The notes: generated by a model not told the origin, from the sequence alone. A DNA stretch of 64,000 nucleotides from JAVBWI01 sp036677445 (GCA_036677445.1 JAVBWI010000017.1:290088-354087), one strand, 5' to 3'; counted from the first letter of the stretch, positions 8,107-17,626 are shown. Numbers and translations are program-made.

Positions 8107-9822
8107 ATGAGACAACTTATATACTGTGATACCGGAAAATGTAAAGGCTGTAACCGGTGCATACGGGTTTGTCCGGTGAGTGAAGCAAACTACGCCTATC
8201 TGGATAACGGCAAAGCAAAAGTCAATATTGATCATAACAAGTGCATCGTATGCGGCGCATGCATAAAGATATGCATGCATAACGCACGGGAATATGCGGA
8301 CGATACTTTAAAATTTATTGAGGACCTTCAAAAAGGCGAAGAAATATCCATGATTGTGGCCCCCGCCAACAGGGCAAATTTCGAAGACTGGAAAAAGGTG
8401 CTCGCGTGGCTCAGGGCTATGGGGGTGCACGCCATATTCGACGTATCGCTGGGCGCGGATATATGCACATGGGCGCATATACGCTTTATACAAACCAGAA
8501 ATCCGCAGCCGCTGATTACGCAGCCCTGCCCTGTCATTGTCAATTACATTATAAAATACAGGCATGAGCTATTGAAAAATTTGTCCCCGGTACACAGCCC
8601 CATGCTGTGCACAGCCGTTTTCATGAAGAAGAAACTGAACATCAGCCACAAGATCGCGGCTTTATCCCCATGCATTGCAAAGGCGCATGAGTTCGAAGAT
8701 ACAGGCCATGTAAGTTATAACGTAACGTTCGCAAAACTGGCCGAGTATATACGCAATGAAAACATACGCCTGCCGGATGAAGATTTTCGTTTCAACAGTG
8801 TTGAATCCTCTCTCGGGAAAATTTATTCCATGCCGGGCGGGTTGAAAGAAAACATCGAATATTATCTGGGAAAAAATTTACGAATAGACAAATCCGAAGG
8901 ACAAGGCACCGTTTACAGAGCTCTCGATGAATATGCGCAGGCTGACCCCGATTGCCTGCCTGCCGTGTTCGATGTATTAAACTGCCCCGAAGGGTGCAAT
9001 ATGGGAACAGCCTGCGTTCATGAGCATTCGCAATTTGAAGTGGGCAAGATCATGGACGATGCGCGCCAGGCTTCCATGCGGATGTATCCAAGAAAAGACC
9101 AGGACGATATGACGGCCTTGTTCGAAGCTTTTGACAGGCAGCTCGAGCTGAAAGATTACATGAGAAAGTATAAAAAGCAAGCCGTCATACCCAAAACGGT
9201 AACCGAAGAGGATATTGAAAACGCTTTTATAGAGCTGGAAAAATTCACACCGGAAGAAAGGCAGCATAACTGCTATGCATGCGGTTCTTTTACATGCCGC
9301 GAAATGGCCGAGCGGATTGCAAAAGGCATCAATATATCAGATAACTGTATAGAAAAGACCCGGCATAATATCACAAGACAACATGAAGCCTTTGCCATGG
9401 AAAAAAGCAATAACCTGAAGCAAATCCATGAAATCGCGCAGGAGGTTTCAGAGATCAAAAGGCTTTATGACGATGTGCTGGGAGGCATTAAAAACATCGA
9501 CCACGCCATGGAGCAGTACGCGAAAATGGCCCGGGAAGTCAACTCCATGTCCATGCAGACGAATTTACTTTCTTTGAATGCATCCATAGAAGCAGCCCGC
9601 GCAGGGTCTGCCGGAAAAGGGTTTGCCGTTGTGGCGCAGGCGATACGCGATTTAGCGCAGGAATCACAAAAATCGGTAGATATTGCGACCAATACCAGCG
9701 CGTTTGCCAAACAATCGCTGGAGTATATCAATGAGGCCGGGAGCAAGGTGGATGAAACGGTAAAACGAATATCCGAATATGTCTCGAATGTTTCCAACTC
9801 CATACAAAACAACAGTTATTAA
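8107..9822 (+). CDS. Soluble [FeFe]-hydrogenase-like sensor fused to a chemotaxis signalling domain
   Basis: A 571-residue fusion without membrane segments. Residues 7-60 carry two ferredoxin-type Cys clusters (CKGCNRC and CIVCGAC). Residues 75-340 are an [FeFe]-hydrogenase large-subunit domain with all four H-cluster cysteines: C141 in TQPCP, C189 in SPCIAK, C293 and C297 in NCPEGC. A small FeS domain follows (C389, C392, C397). The C-terminus holds a chemoreceptor hairpin (MQTNLLSLNASIEAARAG, GKGFAVVA). Sensory hydrogenase-like proteins of this kind are thought to sense hydrogen or redox state. The receptor part is short, without obvious methylation helices. GGAGG precedes the ATG. Confidence 0.85.
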   Translation: MRQLIYCDTGKCKGCNRCIRVCPVSEANYAYLDNGKAKVNIDHNKCIVCGACIKICMHNAREYADDTLKFIEDLQKGEEISMIVAPANRANFEDWKKVLAWLRAMGVHAIFDVSLGADICTWAHIRFIQTRNPQPLITQPCPVIVNYIIKYRHELLKNLSPVHSPMLCTAVFMKKKLNISHKIAALSPCIAKAHEFEDTGHVSYNVTFAKLAEYIRNENIRLPDEDFRFNSVESSLGKIYSMPGGLKENIEYYLGKNLRIDKSEGQGTVYRALDEYAQADPDCLPAVFDVLNCPEGCNMGTACVHEHSQFEVGKIMDDARQASMRMYPRKDQDDMTALFEAFDRQLELKDYMRKYKKQAVIPKTVTEEDIENAFIELEKFTPEERQHNCYACGSFTCREMAERIAKGINISDNCIEKTRHNITRQHEAFAMEKSNNLKQIHEIAQEVSEIKRLYDDVLGGIKNIDHAMEQYAKMAREVNSMSMQTNLLSLNASIEAARAGSAGKGFAVVAQAIRDLAQESQKSVDIATNTSAFAKQSLEYINEAGSKVDETVKRISEYVSNVSNSIQNNSY

Positions 9823-9843
9823 AACAACTGCAGGGAGAAGCCT

Positions 9844-11376
9844 TTACGCATTTGCTGCAGCCGTCGGCGCGGGTTCCGGCTCCCGCTCGGGCAGCGCGTC
9901 AAATACGACTTTGGGCAGGCGGGAAGAACTCACGTCCCGCTGCGTCAGCCCCACCTCCAGGCTCAATATCCGCATACAGTTGTAGAGCGAAGCCTGGCCG
10001 GAGCGTATGGCCGTGATATTAAGGGGAATGTCAAGGTCGGCATCCTGTGCGCGCGTGCAGCGAACGCGCAAAAACTCCATCTGCGCCTTGAGCGCAAGAA
10101 GCGCGGGGGAGGATGAAAGCATGTTGCCCTCGCTGTCTTCCGGGAAAGCGTCGCGCACCTTTTTGCGCGCAAGCAGGTATTCCGCGTCGCGGATATCGTC
10201 TTTTGCCTCCTCCGCGGCGATATCCGAGAGCACATAACGCATATCATACCGCGGGTTGGGGGAGATCGTGATTTTGAACACTTCCTGTATCAGCGCCACA
10301 AGCGCCTCATTGTCAATCAAATAGTAATTGGCGCTCGAATACGGCGTATCGCTGTTGTATTCCCCGACAAGGGTGTGGCGGTGAATGTCTTCCATAGAAA
10401 GCTGCATACCGAACGCCGCCATCGCCGCGATCTGCTCGGCGTTGAGGTTGGTGGTGACGTACTGCTTCATCGAGCGGTAAATTTTGGGGAAGTTCTTGAG
10501 CTGGTCCCTGGATTGGAGCTGCCCGAATATCGCAAACAGCATGCGCTGCTGGCGGTCGTTGCGGCCGGCATCGGTGCTGATGCCCTTGCGTGCGCGCACA
10601 TAATCCAGCACCTGCTGGCCGTTCAAATGCTGGTAGCCGGTCTTGAGCCTGCGGCCGTTGAGGCGGATCTCCACATCCACATCGTAATAGACGCCGCCCA
10701 TGGCGTTGACCACGCCCTTTAATCCGTCCATATCCACGCCCGCATAGTAATCGATGGGCACGCCCAAAAGCTTCCCTACCGTCTGCATGGCGTACTGGAA
10801 GCCCCGCTTGGTGGCGCTGCCGCCCTTTGCGAATGCGGCGTTGATCTTCCATTTGCCGCGCTTGCTGTACAGCTCGCCGTTTTCTTTATAGATGGGCGCG
10901 TAGCTGTCCCGCGGCACGGAAATGAGGTGGGCCTCTTTCCTGGCAAAATCCACCGTCAGCAGCATCAGCACATCCGAGCGAAAATCGTTGGTCTCGTCGC
11001 GGAATACGTCGTTTTCCTCCACCTCGCGTTCGGGGCTTTTGTCATAACCTACGAGCAGTATATTCACGCGGTTTTGCATGAACTCCGCGTACATGGGCGT
11101 GGGCGTGGGCGTAGGTTCCGGCGTGGGCGTGGGGGAAAGCGTGGGCGGGGTGTTAAACTGCGCGGTGGCCCTGGGTGTAGCGGCAGGCACGGGCGTAAAA
11201 GTGGCGGCGGGCGTTGCCGTTGCTGCCGGTGCAGGCGTTAAAAACGCCTGCATGGGGTCGGCGAACACCACGTACAGCGTGCGCGCCAACAGCAGCAGCC
11301 CCGCGATTACGAACGCAATAATACCAAGACGCAGATAGCGCCGGGCGCGCGTGGGCTGTTTGCCGTCTTTGCGCAT
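9844..11376 (-). CDS. LytR-CpsA-Psr (LCP) family cell-wall glycopolymer ligase
   Basis: A 510-residue type II membrane protein with a short basic cytoplasmic N-terminus, one membrane segment (about 17-40), a Pro/Thr-rich extracellular linker (about 45-95), then the LCP domain (about 105-330). Diagnostic pieces are VNILLVGYD, FRSDVLMLLTVDFARKEAHLISVPRDSY, DAGRNDRQQRML and VDMDGLKGVVNAMGG; the Arg and Asp residues bind the lipid pyrophosphate. LCP enzymes transfer polymers from undecaprenyl carriers to peptidoglycan. A further 180 residues after the catalytic domain are unassigned. ATG 11376 has GGGAGGT eight bases upstream, so it was preferred over 11403. Confidence 0.9.
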   Translation of the reverse strand: MRKDGKQPTRARRYLRLGIIAFVIAGLLLLARTLYVVFADPMQAFLTPAPAATATPAATFTPVPAATPRATAQFNTPPTLSPTPTPEPTPTPTPMYAEFMQNRVNILLVGYDKSPEREVEENDVFRDETNDFRSDVLMLLTVDFARKEAHLISVPRDSYAPIYKENGELYSKRGKWKINAAFAKGGSATKRGFQYAMQTVGKLLGVPIDYYAGVDMDGLKGVVNAMGGVYYDVDVEIRLNGRRLKTGYQHLNGQQVLDYVRARKGISTDAGRNDRQQRMLFAIFGQLQSRDQLKNFPKIYRSMKQYVTTNLNAEQIAAMAAFGMQLSMEDIHRHTLVGEYNSDTPYSSANYYLIDNEALVALIQEVFKITISPNPRYDMRYVLSDIAAEEAKDDIRDAEYLLARKKVRDAFPEDSEGNMLSSSPALLALKAQMEFLRVRCTRAQDADLDIPLNITAIRSGQASLYNCMRILSLEVGLTQRDVSSSRLPKVVFDALPEREPEPAPTAAANA

Positions 11377-11680
11377 ATACCGTACCTCCCGAATATCCTG
11401 CATTTATCCTAATACGCCGCGCGGTGAATGTAAAGGTGGCAAAGAGTGACAGAAATTACGATGCCGGTACGGGTTTCCTTTGCGCGGCGCGCATGGTATG
11501 TTATAGTTATATCATAGTAAGCATGGCGCAGCCCGTATGTCTGTGCTATGATAGTTGCGCAACAAATAAATCCCGTGCAGGAAAGGAAATCCGCGGCGTG
11601 CGGACGGAAAAAAGTATGACGATACGGATATTGCGGCGTAAGGCCGTGCAAATGCAAATACTGGCTTCGGGGGCGGCGCT
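11377..11680. other. Divergent intergenic region, LCP/Gx transporter
   Basis: It must hold promoters for both directions; TATAGT- and TATGAT-like hexamers occur near 11500 and 11546 but none has a convincing -35. An open frame ending at 11684 overlaps the next start as ATGA. Its last 22 codons from 11616 could be a leader, but coding evidence is weak. Confidence 0.35.
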
Positions 11681-12211
11681 ATGAAGGCAAGCAAGGTGGC
11701 GCGCTTCGGCCTCTTAACGGCCGTTGCCCTGATACTCGGCTGGCTGGAACAAATGGTGCCCATCGCGGCCACGCTGCCCGGTATTAAGCTGGGGCTTGCG
11801 AATACCGTGCTGCTCTACGCCATTTATTTGATGGATACAAAAAGCGCGGCGCTGCTGATGGTGTTGAAGGTGCTGCTTTCAGGCTTCCTGTTCGCAGGCC
11901 TTTCGGCCATGCTCTACAGCTTTGCGGGCGGCGTCGTGAGCCTGCTTGTCATGCTGCTTATGAAAAAAGTGCCGGGCATCAGTATCGTGGGCGTAAGCGT
12001 CTCCGGCGCGGTGGCGCACAACATGGCGCAGATCGCTACGGCTTCGCTGGTGGTACGCTCTATGGCGCTCGTAGGCTATTTGCCCGCATTGCTTATCGCC
12101 GCGGTCATTACCGGCGTACTCACCGGCGTCGCTGCGAAATATGCGCTGCCCGGCATGCGTATCGCGCAAAGCGGCGGGCAGCCCAGGAAAAATATCGAGG
12201 ATAAACAATGA
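11681..12211 (+). CDS. Gx transporter family protein (heptaprenyl diphosphate synthase component I-like)
   Basis: A 176-residue protein, almost entirely hydrophobic, with five to six membrane segments and the pattern LPGIKLGLANTVLLYAIY plus VSGAVAHNMAQ. This matches the family often labelled heptaprenyl diphosphate synthase component I or Gx transporter, related to substrate-binding subunits of ECF transporters. In Firmicutes it is commonly next to ApbE, as here: its stop overlaps the ApbE start (ATGA), so the two are translationally coupled. A role in supplying a precursor or cofactor for extracytoplasmic flavinylation is an inference from that context. The NusG-II domain gene often found beside this pair is absent. 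Confidence 0.82.
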   Translation: MKASKVARFGLLTAVALILGWLEQMVPIAATLPGIKLGLANTVLLYAIYLMDTKSAALLMVLKVLLSGFLFAGLSAMLYSFAGGVVSLLVMLLMKKVPGISIVGVSVSGAVAHNMAQIATASLVVRSMALVGYLPALLIAAVITGVLTGVAAKYALPGMRIAQSGGQPRKNIEDKQ

Positions 12212-13188
12212 AACGAATTTTACTGCGCACGGCGGTACTGTGTATCTGTTCCGCACTGTGCCTGCTTGCAGGCTGTAAAAAGCCCGCGCCGGAGAAAGTC
12301 TCCGCGGTCGGGTTTTATCTGGATACCGTCATCAACATCTCGGTTTATGGCGTCGGGCAGGATGTCGCGGACGATGCGCTCTCGAAATGCGCGGAGTATG
12401 AACGGCTGCTGAGCAAGACCGTGGAAGGCAGCGATGTGTGGCGCATCAACCATGCGCAGGGCGCGCCGGTACGGGTGGACGAACATACCCGCGCCGTACT
12501 CGAAACAGCCCTTGCAGTAAGCGCGGCCTCGGGCGGCGCGTTCGACGCGACCATCGCGCCCGCGAGCGCGCTGTGGGATTTTCAGGTCGAGGCCCCCGCT
12601 CCGCCCGATGCAAAGGAGCTTGCGGAGGCCGCGGCACTTACCGACTATACAAAGCTAAAGCTTGACGGCGATACGGTCACGCTGCCCGCGGGCATGCAAA
12701 TCGACCTGGGCGGCATCGCCAAGGGGTATATCGCGGACGAAATCGCGGAATACTGCCGCGCGAGGGGCGTGAAGAGCGGTATACTGAATTTCGGCGGCAA
12801 CGTTGTGGTCATCGGTACAAAGCCGGACGGAAGCGACTGGCGGGTGGGCGTGCAGGACCCGGAGCAGCCGACGGGCGAGCCGCTCTTTGCGCTTGCCGCG
12901 GCGGACGGTTCGGTGGTCACCAGCGGCAACTACGAGCGCTATTTCATACTCGACGGCGTGCGCTACCACCACATACTCGACCCCGAAACCGGCTGGCCGG
13001 TGCAGAACGGCCTTAGCTCCGTTACGATATTGACGCATAGCTCAATGCTGGCCGACGCGTACTCTACCGCCTGTTATGTGCTGGGGCTGGAAAAGGGTAT
13101 GGCGCTTATCGAGGCGACGCCGGATGTCGAGGCGGCATTTATCACCGCGGATAAAGAAATCATTCGCTCCGGCGGGCTTTCGGAATAA
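12208..13188 (+). CDS. apbE: FAD:protein FMN transferase (ApbE), lipoprotein
   Basis: A 326-residue lipoprotein with lipobox LLAGC. It carries the ApbE signatures DLGGIAKGY, NFGGNV, TSGNYERYF, HILDPETG and the magnesium-binding ADAYSTA. ApbE takes FMN from FAD and attaches it to a Thr or Ser in SGAT-type motifs of exported proteins. Likely clients in this window are the reductases at 1041-2891 and 37755-39575. Its start overlaps the Gx transporter stop. A second paralogue lies at 47666-48712, so two flavinylation enzymes with possibly different client sets are present. Confidence 0.93.
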   Translation: MKRILLRTAVLCICSALCLLAGCKKPAPEKVSAVGFYLDTVINISVYGVGQDVADDALSKCAEYERLLSKTVEGSDVWRINHAQGAPVRVDEHTRAVLETALAVSAASGGAFDATIAPASALWDFQVEAPAPPDAKELAEAAALTDYTKLKLDGDTVTLPAGMQIDLGGIAKGYIADEIAEYCRARGVKSGILNFGGNVVVIGTKPDGSDWRVGVQDPEQPTGEPLFALAAADGSVVTSGNYERYFILDGVRYHHILDPETGWPVQNGLSSVTILTHSSMLADAYSTACYVLGLEKGMALIEATPDVEAAFITADKEIIRSGGLSE

Positions 13189-13219
13189 CCGAAAACACGG
13201 ATAAAAGGGGGAATGCAGT

Positions 13220-13843
13220 ATGCCGCATCCATGGGAGGAAGTGCCGCTCGCCGTTTACGAAGGACATATGCAGCTTGCAGGCATCGAGCAGACGCAGGCG
13301 CTCAATACGCTGATGCGCAAGCGGATTGCCGCTTACCCGGCGGACTCCGTTGCCGTATGGGGCGTTGCGGGCGGAAACGGGCTGGAGCATATTGACCCGG
13401 AAACCGTACAAGCCGTTTACGGTGTGGATGTAAACGTCCAATACCTCGCGGCCTGCCGCGCGCGCCATCCGCAGCTTTCCAAAAAGCTTACGCTTTTGTG
13501 CGCGGACCTTTCCCGGCCTTGCGATACGCTTCCGCATGCCGAACTGGTGCTTGCGGATCTGTTGATCGAATATATCGGCATACCGGCGTTCGTTGAACGC
13601 GTGCGCGAATGCAATCCCAAACGCCTCTGCTGCGTCATACAAAAAAACGTCTCGGCGGCGTTCGTCTCCGTTTCGCCGTACAGGCAAGCGCTCTCCGGCA
13701 TCGGCGCGCTGCATACGGATGTGGAAGAGGGCGCGCTGAGGGAGGCCATGGCCGCGTTGCCCTTCCGGCTGCTGTACCGGGAGGAAATTCCCCTGCCCAA
13801 CGGCAAGCTGTTCATACGGCTGGATTTTGAACGGCGCAGCTAA
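13220..13843 (+). CDS. SAM-dependent methyltransferase, class I-like
   Basis: A 207-residue protein with a Rossmann SAM-binding region: VAVWGVAGGNGLEHID is motif I and VYGVDVN the acidic end of strand beta-2 that binds the ribose. LTLLCADLS and ELVLADLLIEYIG fit motifs II and III. The substrate is not apparent. ATG 13220 follows AAAGGGGG. It lies 31 bases after apbE on the same strand and may be the last gene of that operon, but there is no functional reason to link them. Confidence 0.75.
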   Translation: MPHPWEEVPLAVYEGHMQLAGIEQTQALNTLMRKRIAAYPADSVAVWGVAGGNGLEHIDPETVQAVYGVDVNVQYLAACRARHPQLSKKLTLLCADLSRPCDTLPHAELVLADLLIEYIGIPAFVERVRECNPKRLCCVIQKNVSAAFVSVSPYRQALSGIGALHTDVEEGALREAMAALPFRLLYREEIPLPNGKLFIRLDFERRS

Positions 13844-14083
13844 GCGGGCGCTTAAAGCGCGCCCTCGGGCCGACACCTCTGCAATGCGTTTGCATTAAGA
13901 ATATGTCATAATTATGATACATGCTTTTTTACCTGCAGGCTTTGCGCTTCCAGCAATTGTTGGGCCGCGCGGCCTTATTTTTTGCCGCCGCTGTTTACAG
14001 CATTCTACAGGAAATTCACATGCATTTCTTTTGGGGCGTGTTAAAATGGAGAAAGAATACAGACTAGTAAAGGAGAGGTCGCA

Positions 14084-17023
14084 ATGCTTCGCATCGCGCA
14101 ATGCAACGATACCTTTTTGCCTGTTGTAGACGGCGTGGGCCGCGTGACCTATGAATATGCGCGCGCATTGGGCGAGCGTGGGCACGATTGCTATGTTGTC
14201 ACGCCGCTGCGCAACGGCGGCTGCCGCGGCAAATATCCGTTCGAGATTGTGGATTTTATCGGCGTGCCGCTAAAACGCCTGCCGCAGTACAGCGCGGGCG
14301 TCGCGGTGCTGGATTCCCACTATATGGCGCGCATGGAAGGCGTACAGCTTGACCTGGTGCACGCGCACAGCCCCGGTCCGTCGGGGCTGGAGGCGATACG
14401 CCTTGCGTCAAAGCTGAAGGTGCCGCTCATAGGCACCTTTCATTCCAAATATCATGATGATATACTGCGCGTTACGCGCAACGAAAGCCTCGCGGCGATC
14501 GGCGTAAAATATATTGTGGATTTTTTCGACCGCTGCGACGAGGTGTGGACGGTGAGCCGCGCCGCCGCCGAGACGCTGCGCTCCTACGGTTACCACGGGC
14601 GAATCGAGATCGTACAGCACGGCACCGATATGCCCAACATCCGGGCGGTGGATATACAGGCCGCGCGCGGGATGTTCGCGCTCTCCAATGGCCCGATACT
14701 GCTATATGTGGGTCAGCTGGACTGGAAAAAGAACCTGCGGCAGACGCTTAATGCCGCGGCCCTGCTGCAAAGCCGCGGTGTCTCGTTCCAGCTTGTACTG
14801 GCCGGGCAGGGCAAGGATGAGGCTGCCATCCGCAAACTTGCGCAGGAGCTGGGCGTCAACGCGTGTTTTACCGGGCATATCACCGATCCCCGCCTGTTGA
14901 ACGGGTTATACGCGGCCGCTTCCCTGTTTGTGTTTCCCTCCGCGTACGATACGGCGGGGCTGGTGGTGCGCGAAGCCGCGGCGGCGGGCACGCCGTCGGT
15001 GGTGCTTGCAAACAGCGCGCCCGCGGAGGTGGTGCGAAACGGAGAAAACGGCTTTGTCTGCGGCGAAACGCCCGAAAGCCTGTGCGATGTCATGCAAAGG
15101 GCGCTTTCGGAACCCGGCCGCCTCGCGCGCATGGGCGAACAGGCGCGCATGCGCATACCTATACCTTGGGGGAATGTGATGAACGACGTAATCGACCGGT
15201 ATCAGGCGCTTGTGGATCGTGAAAAGTCCGCGCTCAAACGCAAGCGCGGGCTGCTGCGCAAGGAGCTTGACGCCATGGACAGGACGCTGGAGAAACGCAC
15301 GCTGGATCTGGTGTGGCGTTACATGAAGCAGGATATGCAGCATATCTATGCTTACGGTTATACGCCGCAAAAGCGCGCCGCTCTGAATACCCAGGCGGTG
15401 CTGCTGCCGCGCGCCACACCGGAATCAGAGGGCGTGCGCAGTTCGGATTTGCTGGAGCTATACCATACCATCGATGCGGACGCCGACGCCGCCATACAGG
15501 GCATGCTGGTGGTGCGCAACGGGCATGTCATTTGCGAAGGGTATTGGGCACCGTACGAAAAGGAGCTGCCGCACCAGCTGTATTCGCTCAGCAAGAGCAT
15601 TACCGCCACCGCCATCGGCATGCTGGTGGATGAAGGCAGGCTTTCCCTGGACGAGCGCCTTGTGGAGCTGTTTGCGGATAAGGTGGTGGATCCCGCCACC
15701 CACCCGCAAAAAGAACTCAACGTATGGCATCTCTTAACCATGAGCACCGGCGTGCGCTTCAACGAGGTGGGTTCCGCGCTGGGCGCGGATTGGGAGCAGG
15801 AGTTTCTGGATTCTGGCGTCCGTTTTCCTGCGGGTACGCAGTTTTACTACAACTCCATGAATACCTACATGCTTGCGGCCATCGTCCGGCGCAAAACGGG
15901 CGGTTCCATGCTGGAATACCTGAAGCCGCGCCTGTTCGAGCCGTTGCAGATCCATTCCGTAAGCTGGGAGACCTGTCCCAGGGGTACGGAAAAAGGCGGC
16001 TGGGGGCTTTCGCTCACATTGGAGGACGTGGCCAAGGTGGGCCAGCTGTATCTGCAGATGGGCCGGTGGACGGTGGACGGCGAGGAGCGCCAGCTCATCA
16101 GCCGCAAATGGATTGAGGAAGCCACACGCGTGCAGATCGAAACGCCCAACGGCGAGTGCCGCGACGGCTATGGCTACCAGGTCTGGATTGCGCCCTACCC
16201 CGGCGGGTATCTTTTCAACGGTGCGTTCGGCCAATACATGCTGGCGCTGCCGGATAAAAACGCGCTGGTGGCAATATTCAGCGGCTCTTCGCGGCTGTTC
16301 GCGCAGGGCGGCACCATGTCTTATGTAAAGCGCTGCTTCCTGCGTGCCGAGCAAACGCCGCTGCCCCCGCAGCCGGAGGCGCAGCACGCGCTTTTGGATG
16401 CGCTGCAGGGGCTTACCTGCCGCAACAGGCAGGAAGTCGCGCCCGAGGGCATACTGCCCATGCCGTTCAATTGGCTGCGCGCGCAGCTTGACGGCAAAAC
16501 CTATACGTTTGATACGAATGTGTCCGGCCTGTTCCCCATGGTGATACAGAGCGTTCACAACAACTATTCCACAGGCTTAACCAGCGTCGCCTTCTCCGCA
16601 AACGAGGACGGCGGGTTATCCGTTGCGTTTTACGAGGGAGAAACGCAAAACCTGCTGTATGTGCAGGGGGAGCTTTTCCGCCGTTCCACAGCTACCATCA
16701 GGCAGGAGACGCATGCGGTCAGCGTATCGGCGCGCTACGGCATGCAGAGCTCCGGCGAAACGCTGCTGCGGCTGTATGTGTACTTCCTCGAAACGCCCTG
16801 TACCCGTGTGCTGACATTCCGGTTTCATAAGGATGACGTTACACTGACATTCGACGAGCTGCCTTCCATACAGGACGCCACCACAATGCTCATGGAGCTG
16901 GCGGGGGTCACCAGGGCGGAGCTGTTCCGCAGCATGATGCCGTTATTGAAGAAAGAACGCCTGCAAAGCCGCCTGCGCTCGTTTACCACCGCCAATGTCC
17001 ATGGCGCGCTAGCGCATGATTAG
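14084..17023 (+). CDS. Glycosyltransferase family 4 fused to a class C beta-lactamase-like serine hydrolase
   Basis: One uninterrupted 979-residue frame. Residues 1-375 are a GT-B glycosyltransferase of family 4 (HAHSPGPSGLEA; nucleotide-sugar region PSAYDTAGLVVREAAAAG), similar to diacylglycerol glucosyltransferases. A basic helical linker (about 375-425) leads to a serine hydrolase of the class C beta-lactamase/esterase type with SLSK (Ser501, Lys504), the Tyr588-x-Asn590 motif and GAFGQY. About 170 beta-rich C-terminal residues follow. There is no signal peptide, so a cytoplasmic or membrane-associated location is inferred. The fusion suggests a glycosyl donor reaction coupled to hydrolysis or acyl transfer. 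AAGGAGAGG precedes the ATG. A hairpin repeat follows the stop. Confidence 0.88.
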   Translation: MLRIAQCNDTFLPVVDGVGRVTYEYARALGERGHDCYVVTPLRNGGCRGKYPFEIVDFIGVPLKRLPQYSAGVAVLDSHYMARMEGVQLDLVHAHSPGPSGLEAIRLASKLKVPLIGTFHSKYHDDILRVTRNESLAAIGVKYIVDFFDRCDEVWTVSRAAAETLRSYGYHGRIEIVQHGTDMPNIRAVDIQAARGMFALSNGPILLYVGQLDWKKNLRQTLNAAALLQSRGVSFQLVLAGQGKDEAAIRKLAQELGVNACFTGHITDPRLLNGLYAAASLFVFPSAYDTAGLVVREAAAAGTPSVVLANSAPAEVVRNGENGFVCGETPESLCDVMQRALSEPGRLARMGEQARMRIPIPWGNVMNDVIDRYQALVDREKSALKRKRGLLRKELDAMDRTLEKRTLDLVWRYMKQDMQHIYAYGYTPQKRAALNTQAVLLPRATPESEGVRSSDLLELYHTIDADADAAIQGMLVVRNGHVICEGYWAPYEKELPHQLYSLSKSITATAIGMLVDEGRLSLDERLVELFADKVVDPATHPQKELNVWHLLTMSTGVRFNEVGSALGADWEQEFLDSGVRFPAGTQFYYNSMNTYMLAAIVRRKTGGSMLEYLKPRLFEPLQIHSVSWETCPRGTEKGGWGLSLTLEDVAKVGQLYLQMGRWTVDGEERQLISRKWIEEATRVQIETPNGECRDGYGYQVWIAPYPGGYLFNGAFGQYMLALPDKNALVAIFSGSSRLFAQGGTMSYVKRCFLRAEQTPLPPQPEAQHALLDALQGLTCRNRQEVAPEGILPMPFNWLRAQLDGKTYTFDTNVSGLFPMVIQSVHNNYSTGLTSVAFSANEDGGLSVAFYEGETQNLLYVQGELFRRSTATIRQETHAVSVSARYGMQSSGETLLRLYVYFLETPCTRVLTFRFHKDDVTLTFDELPSIQDATTMLMELAGVTRAELFRSMMPLLKKERLQSRLRSFTTANVHGALAHD

Positions 17024-17500
17024 TCGAAAAAGTGGATACATCCACTTTTTCGAGGTTCACCGCGCAAGTTGCCGCTCGGTTTCCTGCTTACGCAGGAAAC
17101 TTAGCTTTTCGAAAAAGTGCCTTGCGGCACTTTTTCGAGGATTACAGGAACAACCTGTGCCTACGGTGACGGCGACGGCCCGCAGGCCTAGTATCCGAGG
17201 CGTCTCCCGCCGAGGACCGGCTGTTCCTGCAAGGAAGGCCTTGCGCCGCAAGGCTTTCCGCCGCCACCGCACATGTCGCTGGCGGCGGTTGAAAGCCTCC
17301 GGGGACTGCGGTCCCCGAATCCCCAAGGGGTTTGTCGACAGCCTGGGTCTCCTGCTTACGCAGGAAACTGTCGCGCCAACTTACGCTACGAGGTGTCATT
17401 TTGCACCGTACATGTACCCGAATGGCACATTCGGGTATTCTTCAAGGAAAGATGTGCGGCAGTTCGCCGCACAACCAACCGCCAGCAAAATGACGTATTG
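17024..17500. repeat. Palindrome-rich intergenic array with hairpin repeat copy B
   Basis: At least eight hairpins in under 500 bases and no credible gene. Two share the arm TCGAAAAAGTG (17024-17053 and 17109-17138). One hairpin, containing CCTGCTTACGCAGG, occurs twice (about 17081-17100 and 17349-17370). The hairpin at 17258-17288 has a 9-bp GC stem around a loop containing GCACATGTC, the constant loop of copies A and D. Other palindromes lie near 17235-17260, 17300-17316, 17409-17430 and 17455-17475. The first hairpin follows the upstream stop and could end transcription. Confidence 0.6.
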
Positions 17501-17626
17501 AAAGCCGCTGTTACATAAATCAATTACTCGCCGTTTCTTCCGGAAGTTTTTTGTCGGAGAAAGCTTGGGGGATATACCCTAAAGGGGAGGGTTTGTCAGC
17601 AGCCTAGGGCATTGCACAGTATTTGC

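Noticed and set aside
11100..11240. Repetitive GC stretch with GTGGGCGT-like units
   Set aside because: It encodes the Pro/Thr linker of the LCP protein.
11424..11684. 86-codon frame overlapping the Gx transporter start
   Set aside because: The ATGA overlap is suggestive, but the sequence has no coding character or ribosome site; at most its last 22 codons could be a leader.
15734..16558. Minus-strand open frame within the glycosyltransferase-hydrolase fusion
   Set aside because: Lies opposite the serine-hydrolase domain, no motifs and no ribosome site.
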